Assembly: GCA_016278435.1 (NCBI GenBank)
Contig: JADQBU010000125.1
Coordinates: 1 to 15,903, forward strand
Length of the DNA: 15,903 nucleotides
Direction: 5' to 3'
Origin: Halanaerobiales bacterium
GTDB taxonomy: Bacteria > Bacillota > Halanaerobiia > Halanaerobiales > JADQBU01
Below the pieces are notes generated by a model. The model made no database searches and had not been told where the DNA came from. It was given only the letters and a program-made list of their open reading frames with translations. The position numbers and the translations under genes are program-made. Shown here one piece after another: positions 6,881-14,301 of this stretch. The first letter of the stretch is position 1. The number at the start of each line of letters is the position of its first letter.

Positions 6881-6915
6881 TCGCTTGTAAAATATATAAT
6901 GGAGGTTTATTCTTT

Positions 6916-7152
6916 ATGAGTATAGAATTTAACAGTAATCGTCATTCTGTTAAAAACAGTATCTTCCAGACTTATTAAAAAAGGTTATGAAGAGCATTTA
7001 AAGGGCTACTTATGGAAATCAGCTTTTGGTCCAAAAGTTACTGTATTATCTCTACTGGGGGAGCTACCATTGAAACTATTGAAAAGTATATCCAAAGTCA
7101 AGGCGGAAAAGAACAAAACCGTCTCAATTCATCTCAACCTGAATCAAATTAA
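6916..7152 (+). pseudogene. tnpA: tnpA (IS200/IS605 Y1 transposase) remnant, deleted and frameshifted
   Basis: GGAGG (6901-6905) precedes ATG at 6916, which begins MSIEFNSNRHSV, the usual TnpA N-terminus. The frame stops 20 codons later. An adjoining frame resumes as KTVSSRLIKKGYEEHLKGYL-WKSAF, the family's C-terminal half. After a lost T within 7024-7027, a third frame continues WSKSYCIISTGGATIETIEK, YIQSQGG and a tail ending in ESN, to TAA at 7150-7152. The region carrying the HUH metal-binding histidines is deleted, while the catalytic tyrosine segment (EKYIQSQ) survives out of frame. About 240 nt remain of a normal 400-470 nt gene. Confidence 0.85.
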
Positions 7153-7183
7153 AGATTCAGATGGAGTTTTCTTGAGATTTTTT
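7131..7183 (+). repeat. Nested hairpin at the tnpA 3' side: candidate left end or terminator
   Basis: The inner stem CTGAATC (7139-7145) pairs with GATTCAG (7154-7160). The outer stem ATCTCAA (7131-7137) pairs with TTGAGAT (7172-7178), followed by a T run to 7183. Either the subterminal hairpin of the IS605-type left end or a terminator for tnpA. The rest of the gap up to 7259 shows only a loose 7-bp inverted repeat (7203-7209 with 7236-7242). Confidence 0.4.
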
Positions 7184-7259
7184 AGATAAAATAGCGAGTA
7201 AAACTTTCTAATTGAGTACTAATAACTGAATTGCCAGAAAGTAGAACGGAGTGTAGATA

Positions 7260-8225
7260 GTGGGTAAAAAGATACTGGTTACAGGAGGAGCTGGATTCAT
7301 AGGAAGCCATTTTATAAAATATATGCTTAAAAAATATAAAGCCTGTCAAATTGTCAATCTTGACCTACTGACTTATGCGGGGAATCTGGAAAATTTAATA
7401 GAAGTAAAAGACAATATAAATTATCAATTTGTTAAGGGTAATATATGTGACAGAAGGTTAGTAAGGGCATTAGTTAAAAATAAGATAGATTTTATAGTAA
7501 ACTTTGCTGCTGAATCCCATGTAGATAGAAGTATTGCAGATCCCGGTATTTTTGTTAAGACCAATGTGCTGGGAACTCAGGTATTACTGGATGCTGCCCG
7601 GGATTATAATATAAAAAAATATATACAGATTTCTACAGATGAAGTTTATGGTTCCCTGCCGCAAAAGGGATATTTTACTGAAGATTCACCACTGGCCCCC
7701 GGTAATCCCTATTCCGCCAGCAAGGCAGGAGCAGATATGCTTGTCAGAGCCTATTATAAAACCTTTAATTTACCTGTTAATATCACCCGGTGTACAAATA
7801 ATTTTGGTCCATATCAATACCCGGAAAAACTTATTCCACTGATAATTACTAATGCCCTGGCAGATAAAAAAATTCCTGTCTATGGTGATGGTTTACAGGT
7901 CAGGGACTGGCTCTATGTAGAAGATCACTGTAAAGCTTTAGATATGATTTTGCATATGGGGAAAACAGGGTACATATATAATGTTGGAGGTAATAATGAA
8001 AAGACGAATATAAGCATTGTAAAACTTATTTTAGACCAGTTAGATAAACCTGAAAGCCAAATAAAACACGTTAAGGACAGACCTGGTCATGACCGAAGAT
8101 ATGCTATAAGTTCTAAGAAGTTACAGGAAGAACTGGGTTGGACTCCAGAATATACATTTAAGAAAGGGCTGAAAGAAACAATAGATTGGTATTTAAGTAA
8201 CAGGGAATGGTGGTTAAAGAGGTGA
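7260..8225 (+). CDS. rmlB: dTDP-glucose 4,6-dehydratase (RmlB-like)
   Basis: A 321-aa short-chain dehydrogenase of the RmlB group, making dTDP-4-keto-6-deoxyglucose for deoxysugar (for example rhamnose) synthesis in the cytoplasm. The NAD-binding GGAGFIGSH is at 9-17. The RmlB-typical active-site triplet TDE is at 126-128 (STDEVYG), and the catalytic Tyr151 and Lys155 are in NPYSASKAG. Other family blocks are NFAAESHVDRSI (81-92) and RCTNNFGPYQYPEKLIP. Length fits (320-360 aa). GTG is the start, with GGAG at 7248-7251, 8 nt upstream. No rmlA, rmlC or rmlD is nearby, so it is an orphan copy, and UDP- or other NDP-sugar use cannot be excluded. It begins just beyond the IS605-type relic and overlaps the next gene. 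Confidence 0.9.
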   Translation: MGKKILVTGGAGFIGSHFIKYMLKKYKACQIVNLDLLTYAGNLENLIEVKDNINYQFVKGNICDRRLVRALVKNKIDFIVNFAAESHVDRSIADPGIFVKTNVLGTQVLLDAARDYNIKKYIQISTDEVYGSLPQKGYFTEDSPLAPGNPYSASKAGADMLVRAYYKTFNLPVNITRCTNNFGPYQYPEKLIPLIITNALADKKIPVYGDGLQVRDWLYVEDHCKALDMILHMGKTGYIYNVGGNNEKTNISIVKLILDQLDKPESQIKHVKDRPGHDRRYAISSKKLQEELGWTPEYTFKKGLKETIDWYLSNREWWLKR

Positions 8226-9127
8226 TACATATCAGAAAAGACAGATTTGCTGGTGCACTTATTGGGTTAGCTGTAGGTGATGCATTAGGTACAACTTTAG
8301 AGTTTAAAGCCAGAGGAAGCTTTGAACCAATAAAGGATATGGTAGGGGGAGGGCCCTTTGCTTTAAAACCAGGGCAATGGACTGATGATACTTCAATGGC
8401 TCTCTGTCTTGCCGAAAGTTTGATTGAGGATGGATTTGATCTGGAAAGCCAGCTAAATAAATATCTAAAGTGGCTTAATGATGGTTATATGAGTAGTATT
8501 AGTCATTGTTTTGATATCGGTAATAATACTGAATTATCACTTAGAGATTATGAGGAAACAGGTGAGTTTCCCGAAGAATATGAATATGCAGCAGGTAATG
8601 GGAGTTTGATGAGATTGACCCCTGTACCGATGTATTTTAAAGATGATTTTGCTAAAGCTGCTTTTTATTCAGCCCGTAGTTCACTTACTACCCATAATAA
8701 TAAACTTGCTATTGATTCCTGCAGATGTTTTGGGGGTATGTTACAACAGGCAATTGAGGGTAAGAGTAAGGATGGTATCCTTTCTGGAAGAGTAAGAGAG
8801 CTGGCACTTGTTGATGAGGTTTTTAATATAATAGATGGAAGTTATGTTGATAAGAATATAAATGAGATATCATCCAGTGGTTTTGTTATAGATTCTCTGG
8901 AAGCAAGTTTATGGGCTTTTTATCATACAGAAAGTTTTTCTGAGGCAGTTTTAAAGGCAGTTAATCTGGGGGATGATGCCGATACAGTTGGGGCAATTAC
9001 AGGTCAAATTGCTGGAGCATATTATGGACTGGAAAATATACCTGAGAAGTGGATTGAAAAACTGGCAAAAAAGGATTTGATATTTGAGTTGATTGATAAG
9101 CTTTATACAAATGTAAAGTCTAAATAA
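8207..9127 (+). CDS. ADP-ribosylglycohydrolase family protein (DraG/ARH-like)
   Basis: A 306-aa all-helical hydrolase that removes ADP-ribose from protein or small-molecule targets using two Mg ions. Metal-binding motifs are intact: WTDDTSMA with Asp60/Asp61, and GDDADTVG with Asp256, Asp257 and Asp259. The GLAVGDALG opening and GNGSLMR are also typical. No nitrogenase genes are near, so a DraG role is unsupported and the target is unknown. The start is unclear. ATG 8207 overlaps rmlB by 19 nt and has AGGGA directly against it. A much better ribosome site, AGAGGTGAT (8218-8226), is followed by ATC at 8231 rather than a normal start codon; GTG 8222 lies inside that site. Translation is probably coupled to rmlB. 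Confidence 0.88.
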   Translation: MVVKEVIHIRKDRFAGALIGLAVGDALGTTLEFKARGSFEPIKDMVGGGPFALKPGQWTDDTSMALCLAESLIEDGFDLESQLNKYLKWLNDGYMSSISHCFDIGNNTELSLRDYEETGEFPEEYEYAAGNGSLMRLTPVPMYFKDDFAKAAFYSARSSLTTHNNKLAIDSCRCFGGMLQQAIEGKSKDGILSGRVRELALVDEVFNIIDGSYVDKNINEISSSGFVIDSLEASLWAFYHTESFSEAVLKAVNLGDDADTVGAITGQIAGAYYGLENIPEKWIEKLAKKDLIFELIDKLYTNVKSK

Positions 9128-9174
9128 GGTTAATTCAGTTGACCAATGGATTCTTGTAATTATTTAACTGGACT

Positions 9175-9224
9175 AGATCCGGCCTTGATTTTCGCGGAGT
9201 AGCAGGGAAACCGGGTCTTTTTTT
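9175..9224 (+). terminator. Rho-independent terminator after the ADP-ribosylglycohydrolase
   Basis: The stem AGATCCGG (9175-9182) pairs with CCGGGTCT (9211-9218), 8 bp with one G-U, across a 28-nt loop, followed by seven T residues (9218-9224). It closes the rmlB-hydrolase unit. Confidence 0.8.
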
Positions 9225-9322
9225 ATTTTAATAACTTGAGACATCACCACAGTTATCTACCATAGTGGAAGGAACATTCTGGTTCACTTTATTTGTATAT
9301 TTTGCAGGGAAAATATATCTTT

Positions 9323-9358
9323 TTATTGAAGTTATTGAAGTTATTGAAGTTATTGAAG
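9323..9358 (+). repeat. Four tandem 9-bp repeats (TTATTGAAG)
   Basis: Four exact copies of TTATTGAAG, then a diverged copy (ATATTGAAG, 9361-9369). They lie 50-90 nt before the M20 hydrolase start, and each contains TTGAAG, similar to a -35 hexamer. Copy number could vary by slippage and change promoter geometry. The rest of the 9128-9414 gap has only the terminator. Confidence 0.9.
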
Positions 9359-9414
9359 AAATATTGAAGCTTTTGAATAAAATTGATATAAAATAACAGG
9401 AGAGGTGATCGAAA

Positions 9415-10581
9415 TTGATTAAAGAAGTAAAAGGCAAGATTGATGAATATAAAAGTGAGTTTATTCGTTTAAGTGATTATATTTTGGCCAATCCGGAACT
9501 GGGATATAAGGAATTCAAGGCCTGTAGTGCCCATGTGGAGTTATTAAAAACACACGGATTTCAAGTGGAAGAAGGATTTATGGGGATGGATACAGCTTTT
9601 AAAGCTGTATATAAAAGCAGCAAGGAAGGACCGACAGTTGCTTATATGGCTGAATATGATGCTCTACCTGAGATCGGCCACGGCTGTGGTCATAATTTGC
9701 TAGGTACCACAAGTACCGCTGCCGGAATTATCTTGAGTAAATATATCTCTGAAATAGGTGGAACAGTAATAGTATTCGGCACACCGGCTGAGGAGACGGC
9801 TGGTGCCAAAGTTGAGTTTGCAGCCAGTGGTGTTTTTGCAGAAGTCAACATTGCCCTGATGGCCCATCCAGCCGATAACTTTTATAAAAGTGGTTCTTCC
9901 CTTGCTCTGGAACCAGTACAGTTTACATTTAAAGGCAGGTCAGCACATGCAGCAGCTGCACCCGAGAAAGGAATAAATGCTCTGGATGCAGCAATAAATA
10001 CTTTTAATAATATCAATGCCTTAAGGGAGCATGTAAGAACAGATGCCAGAATCCATGGGATAATCAAAGAAGGAGGAGCAGCTCCCAATATAGTTCCTGA
10101 GTTGGCTACAGCTCAATTTTATATCAGAGCAGCAGACCAGGCATATCTTGACCAACTATCGGAAAAGATAAAAAACTGTGCCCGGGGTGCCTCACTGGCA
10201 GCCGGAACAGAACTGGAGATAACAAACTTCGAACCGCCCTTTGCTAATTTAGTTACCAATCAGCATTTATCTGAGGTTTTTAATCACAGAATACTGAATA
10301 TGGGAGTGGAAAATATATATGACCAGAAAGAAGGCTTTGGCTCCCTTGATGCAGGGAATGTAAGTCATGTTTGCCCAACTATCCACCCCTATTTTGGCAT
10401 AACAGAGCATGAATTGACTGTTCACAGCCGGGAGTTCAGGGATGCTACCTGTACAGAAAAGGCATATGACAGTATGCTCAAAACTATTGGTGCCCTGGTT
10501 TTAACTGCCATCGATGTTATTAAAGATGAACAATTGTTGCAAGATATTAATGAAGAGTTTGCAGCAGAAAATATTAAATAG
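9415..10581 (+). CDS. M20-family metallo-amidohydrolase (M20D/PM20D2-like)
   Basis: A 388-aa cytoplasmic zinc or manganese hydrolase that cleaves amide bonds of N-acyl amino acids, p-aminobenzoyl-glutamate or dipeptides. Metal and catalytic sites are present: GHGCGHN (His89, Cys91, His93), TPAEE with Glu126/Glu127, and AHPAD with His151. The dimerisation (lid) domain begins at GRSAHAAAAPEKGINALDA. A C-terminal His-containing segment (TIHPYFGI) completes the site. The Cys in the metal motif is typical of the M20D amidohydrolases (IAA-amino-acid hydrolase and AbgB relatives). Exact substrate cannot be read from sequence. TTG is the start, with a very strong AGGAGAGGTG at 9398-9407. Followed after 24 nt by the CCA enzyme, probably in one transcript. 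Confidence 0.88.
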   Translation: MIKEVKGKIDEYKSEFIRLSDYILANPELGYKEFKACSAHVELLKTHGFQVEEGFMGMDTAFKAVYKSSKEGPTVAYMAEYDALPEIGHGCGHNLLGTTSTAAGIILSKYISEIGGTVIVFGTPAEETAGAKVEFAASGVFAEVNIALMAHPADNFYKSGSSLALEPVQFTFKGRSAHAAAAPEKGINALDAAINTFNNINALREHVRTDARIHGIIKEGGAAPNIVPELATAQFYIRAADQAYLDQLSEKIKNCARGASLAAGTELEITNFEPPFANLVTNQHLSEVFNHRILNMGVENIYDQKEGFGSLDAGNVSHVCPTIHPYFGITEHELTVHSREFRDATCTEKAYDSMLKTIGALVLTAIDVIKDEQLLQDINEEFAAENIK

Positions 10582-10605
10582 AAGTGATTGGCTGGAGGTC
10601 CGAGG

Positions 10606-11841
10606 ATGTTACCATTCAAGGAATTACCATTGATTAAATATATTATCAAAAGCGTAAGCTCTATCGGCGGGAAAACTTATCTGGTGGGTGGGGCAGTCAG
10701 GGATTTACTACTTAAACATGAGCCTTGTGATTATGATTTTTACTTAGAAAATATTGATAGAGAGCAGTTTCAGGAAATCTTTCCGGAAGCCAAATTGGTC
10801 GGCAATGATTTTACTGTCTATAAACTTGCCGGAAATGATTTTACAGTTTATGATAAAACAAGTCAAACTACATTGGAGCAGGAATTAGCCCGCAGGGATT
10901 TTGCGATTAATGCCATGGCGCTGGACCTCGATAATGACCTGATTATTGACCCTTTTCTGGGGAAAGAAGACCTTGAGAAGAGAATTATAAGAGCACTTCC
11001 TGGTGCAATTGAGAAAGATCCCCTAAGGATTTACCGGGGAGCTAGATTGGTAACAGAGTTATCAACAAATGATAATAGATTTAAAATTGAATCAGATACA
11101 CTCCATAAATTTGCCGGGGTTAAAAAAGAATTGGTCAAGCTTGCCCCGGAAAGAGTCTTTCAGGAATTCAGAAGGTCACTTATTTCTGAATATCCTGTAA
11201 TTTTTTTTGAGATTTTAAAAAAGGCGCAAGTTCTGGACCAGCATTTCCCTGAGTTGTCAACTTTGATAGGAGTTGAACAACCTGAAAAATTCCATCCTGA
11301 AGGTGATGTTTTTACTCATACAATGTTAAGTCTGCAAGTAGCCGCTGAATTCAACTATAATGAATTAGTTAGATTTGGGGTTCTTGTTCATGATCTAGGA
11401 AAAGGTCTTACTCCGACTGGAGAATGGCCGCATCATTATGGTCATGAGAAAAGGGGTTTACAGCCTTTATATGACATCTGTGCACGATTGAAACTGCCCA
11501 ATAAATGGTTAAAGTCAGGTAAGCTGGCAGTTTTGGAACATGACAGGGGTTTTAAATGGAAGGATATGAGTCCCGGTAAAATTGTTAAATTATTTGACAG
11601 AGCGAGCAGAAGTCCACTGGGAGTCGAGGGATTAAAGCAGATTATTATCTGTGACAAAAAAGGGAGAGGGAATAAAAACATCCCGGTTCCAGAAGTTTCT
11701 GAAATTGATCGGGTTGCCAGTAAAATGTATGAAGAGACCACTGGATTGAATTTTAAGAATATAACTCCTGGACCGGAGTATGGAGAAGCCGTTTTCTATT
11801 ATAGGTGCCAGTGGATTAAGGAAAATATGAAATCAGCATAA
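10606..11841 (+). CDS. cca: tRNA nucleotidyltransferase (CCA-adding) with HD domain
   Basis: A 411-aa class II nucleotidyltransferase that adds or repairs the 3' CCA end of tRNA; poly(A) polymerase-like activity is an alternative within the family. The head domain carries GGAVRD (28-33), the metal-binding Asp42 and Asp44 in DYDF, and RRDFAINAM (96-104). DPLRIYRGARL marks the neck. The C-terminal half is an HD phosphohydrolase domain with THTM, His262-Asp263 in VHDLGKG, and HYGHEKRG, as in the E. coli multifunctional CCA protein (412 aa). The start is ATG 10606 with GGAGG (10593-10597) 8 nt upstream; a TTG at 10588 lacks such a site. An in-frame 30-nt imperfect repeat gives GNDFTVY twice (66-72 and 76-82). 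Confidence 0.9.
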   Translation: MLPFKELPLIKYIIKSVSSIGGKTYLVGGAVRDLLLKHEPCDYDFYLENIDREQFQEIFPEAKLVGNDFTVYKLAGNDFTVYDKTSQTTLEQELARRDFAINAMALDLDNDLIIDPFLGKEDLEKRIIRALPGAIEKDPLRIYRGARLVTELSTNDNRFKIESDTLHKFAGVKKELVKLAPERVFQEFRRSLISEYPVIFFEILKKAQVLDQHFPELSTLIGVEQPEKFHPEGDVFTHTMLSLQVAAEFNYNELVRFGVLVHDLGKGLTPTGEWPHHYGHEKRGLQPLYDICARLKLPNKWLKSGKLAVLEHDRGFKWKDMSPGKIVKLFDRASRSPLGVEGLKQIIICDKKGRGNKNIPVPEVSEIDRVASKMYEETTGLNFKNITPGPEYGEAVFYYRCQWIKENMKSA

Positions 11842-11979
11842 AATTCATTCTATGATAAAACATGGACCCCTGATTATCATATGGCAATTATTATTCTTGT
11901 GTTCTATTATCGCAATAAATAGTGTAAAATAAAGGATTATAATTATTTTTGTGGAATTATGTTATGTGCACTACTAAAT

Positions 11980-11998
11980 GAGAATGATAATAATTCAG
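11980..11998 (+). promoter_or_regulatory. Fur-box-like sequence upstream of the HD-GYP gene
   Basis: GAGAATGATAATAATTCAG matches 14 of 19 positions of the classic Fur box. It lies about 80 nt before the start of the next gene. In AT-rich DNA such matches arise by chance. The 11842-12078 gap also holds inverted repeats ATGATAA/TTATCAT (11852-11858, 11874-11880) and GCATCAGTT with AACTGaatATGC (12032-12063), the latter just before the ribosome site. Confidence 0.3.
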
Positions 11999-12078
11999 TA
12001 AATTATGAAACCTTCGCGGACGAGATAACAGGCATCAGTTTTACTCATTTTAACTGAATATGCTGAAAGGAGAAGATC

Positions 12079-14118
12079 ATGGGGTGTCCTGAAGTTGCTG
12101 GGGAAATAGTAAATAAGTGGCAGACAATCGTGGATATACTTGCTGAGTTACTGGGTGTTTCTGATGCCCTGATAACCAGAATTGATTTGCCTTATTTAGA
12201 AGTATTCAAGGCCAGTCAAAACAAAGAGAATATTTTTAAAGAAGGGGACCGGGTTGAACTGGCAGGTTATTTTTGCGGGGATGTTATAAAAAGCAAAAAA
12301 GATCTACTTATAAATAATGCTATAAAAGATAAAAAGTGGATTGATTATGCTGAGGTAAAAGAAGGTTTGATAAGTTATTTTGGTTTACCATTAAAATGGC
12401 CTGATGGCAAATTATTTGGTACTATCTGTATTCATGATAAAAAAGAAAATAACTTTGATAAAAATACAAAAAAGTTAATGATCAAATTAAAGGAACTCAT
12501 TGAAGCTCATCTGAGGATAATCAATGAGAACTCTGAACTTTCTGTCCAGATTGATGAAACAGAAATTAAGTATAAAAAATTATTTAACAGGGCTCCGATA
12601 GGAATTTTCAGGAGCAATTCCTTTGGAGAATTACTATCAATTAATCCCACTGTTGTTAATATTATGGGATGTTCAAATGTTAGTGAAACTCTGAAAAAAT
12701 ATAATAATCTGGCTGAAAATTTATATACAAATCCTGAGCGAAGAGCAGATTTCTTAAAAGAGATAGAGAATAAAGGAGAAGTTAAGAATTTTGAGATGAA
12801 GGCCCAGAAAATTAATGGAGCACAGATCTGGCTCAGTATTAATGCCAGGATAAGTAAAAGATATGAAGATGGCTCATTTGAAATTAATGGGTTTCTTTTT
12901 GATATTACAGAGAGAAAAATATATGAAGAGGAACTTCAAGATAAAAATAAAGAATTGCAATCTAGTTATGAACAGTTGGAGGCCTATAATGAAGAAATTT
13001 CAGCCATGAATGTAGAGCTGGACAATTCATTGCAAGAGATTAACGAACTTAATCAAAGATTTATTAACATGATCAAGATTGTTTCCAATCTTGATGAAAG
13101 TTCCCATGATACTGATAAGTACTTTCTCTCTCATCTATTACATACAGCAATTGAGATTGTTCCGGAAGCAGATTATGGGAAAATCTTTATGCTGGAATCT
13201 GAAGATAGATGTGTTATTATCGATGCGATTGGTCATGATTATAACTTATTAAAGGAAATTAGCTTTAAAAAAGAAGATTTTAATAATGTTAATGAAAAAG
13301 GGATTTTTTATTCTAATGATTATTCTTTTAATATTAAAAATCTATCCCGGGAGAAAAAAGAAATATTAAAAAAGGCTTTGAAAAAGATCAAAAAATCAAT
13401 ATATATCAACATTGAATTGGATGCAAAAATAATCTGCCGGATAACTCTTGATATTGCCAAGGGTAAAGACGAAGAGTTCAGTGATCTGACAGAACCCCTA
13501 CTGGAGACATTTGCCAGTCTGGTTTCAGCCTTCTTTTCCTTTCAGAGATACAATAAATTACAGGAACAGTTCACAAAAGAATTAATAGCCTCTATTATTC
13601 AGATGCTGGAGATGTATGATAATTATACAAGTGGACATTCTCAAAATGTTGCAAAACTGGGGGCAGATATAGCAAGAACGATGGGTCTTTCAACCAGGGA
13701 GATTGATGATATTTACTGGACAGGTATGGTTCATGATATTGGCAAACTACTTATCCCCCTACAAATTTTGAATAAAAATGGGGCATTAACTGATGTTGAA
13801 TATGAACAGATAAAAAAACACCCCTTATGGGGTTTTAAGGCTTTGAGTAAGTCAGAATCCCTGAACCAGATTGCAAAATATGTACTTCATCATCATGAAA
13901 GATGGGATGGCCGGGGGTATCCTGATGGTTTAAAGGAAGGAGAGATACCATTGATTTCTCGAATTCTGACAGTTGCTGATGCCTGGGATGCGATGACATC
14001 CAGGAGGTCCTACCGAGATTCCCTGTCCAGGGAAAAGGCTCTGCAGGAGATAATTGAGAATAAGGGGAAGCAATTTGCTCCCGAAGTTGTAGATATATTT
14101 CTTTCAAACTGTACTTAA
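12079..14118 (+). CDS. GAF-PAS-HD-GYP sensor: probable c-di-GMP phosphodiesterase
   Basis: A 679-aa cytoplasmic signalling protein without membrane helices. A GAF-like domain (about 5-150, ending ...GTICIHDKK) is followed by a PAS domain (about 163-280: YKKLFNRAPIGIFRSNSFG through GFLFDITERK). A coiled coil follows (about 281-325), then a diverged GAF-like region (330-495) and the HD-GYP domain (about 505-675). Catalytic motifs are complete: HDIGK at 552-556, HHHERWDG at 604-611, GYP at 613-615 and ADAWDAMTSRRSYR. It should therefore degrade c-di-GMP to pGpG or GMP in response to small ligands sensed by GAF and PAS. The start ATG follows AAAGGAG at 12065-12071. A remnant of a GGDEF (c-di-GMP synthesis) domain follows downstream. 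Confidence 0.92.
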   Translation: MGCPEVAGEIVNKWQTIVDILAELLGVSDALITRIDLPYLEVFKASQNKENIFKEGDRVELAGYFCGDVIKSKKDLLINNAIKDKKWIDYAEVKEGLISYFGLPLKWPDGKLFGTICIHDKKENNFDKNTKKLMIKLKELIEAHLRIINENSELSVQIDETEIKYKKLFNRAPIGIFRSNSFGELLSINPTVVNIMGCSNVSETLKKYNNLAENLYTNPERRADFLKEIENKGEVKNFEMKAQKINGAQIWLSINARISKRYEDGSFEINGFLFDITERKIYEEELQDKNKELQSSYEQLEAYNEEISAMNVELDNSLQEINELNQRFINMIKIVSNLDESSHDTDKYFLSHLLHTAIEIVPEADYGKIFMLESEDRCVIIDAIGHDYNLLKEISFKKEDFNNVNEKGIFYSNDYSFNIKNLSREKKEILKKALKKIKKSIYINIELDAKIICRITLDIAKGKDEEFSDLTEPLLETFASLVSAFFSFQRYNKLQEQFTKELIASIIQMLEMYDNYTSGHSQNVAKLGADIARTMGLSTREIDDIYWTGMVHDIGKLLIPLQILNKNGALTDVEYEQIKKHPLWGFKALSKSESLNQIAKYVLHHHERWDGRGYPDGLKEGEIPLISRILTVADAWDAMTSRRSYRDSLSREKALQEIIENKGKQFAPEVVDIFLSNCT

Positions 14119-14173
14119 AAGCAACTATATTTGTCATAAAGATGAATGAAAATTCAGAGAAAAGGTGAACTCA

Positions 14174-14264
14174 ATGGAAAACTTACTCCGTAAATATCGT
14201 AGAATATGAGCGGTCAGTGAGATATAAAAGACCTTTTTCTATGATTATGTTTGACCTGGATAAT
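14174..14264 (+). pseudogene. Relic of a GGDEF-domain diguanylate cyclase
   Basis: Between the HD-GYP and PAP2 genes, the frame from 14196 reads IVEYERSVRYKRPFSMIMFD then LDN. This is the first strand and helix of a GGDEF domain (usually ...ER..RYKRPFSLIMFDLDNFK), including the metal-binding Asp of FDLDN. After that the sequence departs from the family, and everything with the GGDEF signature is gone. A separate frame from ATG 14174, preceded by AAAGGTGA, codes only MENLLRKYRRI, so the start and the domain fragment are out of register. A deletion remnant, not a working gene. Confidence 0.7.
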
Positions 14265-14301
14265 ATATTAAGGATAATATTCATTAAAGGATGTGGGAAT
14301 T

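Larger units (their letters stand above)
5337..7183. mobile_element. Decayed IS605-type element (divergent tnpA/tnpB), split by an IS1595-family insertion
   Basis: The stretch carries a tnpB remnant on the - strand and a tnpA (IS200-type Y1 transposase) remnant on the + strand, transcribed away from each other, an arrangement known in the IS200/IS605 family. An imperfect hairpin lies at the tnpB 3' side (5341-5374), as expected for the right end, and another at the tnpA 3' side (7131-7178). Both genes have internal deletions plus frameshifts, so the element cannot move on its own. Outer limits are approximate because such elements make no target duplication. An intact 1,007-bp IS1595-family element sits between the two genes. 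Confidence 0.8.

Noticed and set aside
6895..6900. TATAAT before the tnpA relic as a -10 box
   Set aside because: It abuts GGAGG directly, so RNA would begin beyond the ribosome site.
7203..7242. Inverted repeat ACTTTCT/AGAAAGT as the IS605-type left-end hairpin
   Set aside because: The 26-nt loop is too large for a typical subterminal hairpin, and the nested hairpin at 7131-7178 is a better candidate.
8207..9127. Nitrogenase-regulating DraG specifically
   Set aside because: No nif or draT genes are near and the motifs are shared by the whole ADP-ribosylglycohydrolase family.
9364..9392. Promoter TTGAAG-17-TATAAA before the M20 hydrolase
   Set aside because: Spacing is ideal, but RNA would start near 9399, inside the ribosome site, leaving almost no leader; the real promoter is probably farther upstream.
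11852..11880. Inverted repeat ATGATAA/TTATCAT as the cca terminator
   Set aside because: The stem is short and AT-rich and no T run follows it.
11990..12078. c-di-GMP riboswitch before the HD-GYP gene
   Set aside because: Considered because of the gene's function, but none of the conserved GEMM core sequences are present; only a simple hairpin is visible.
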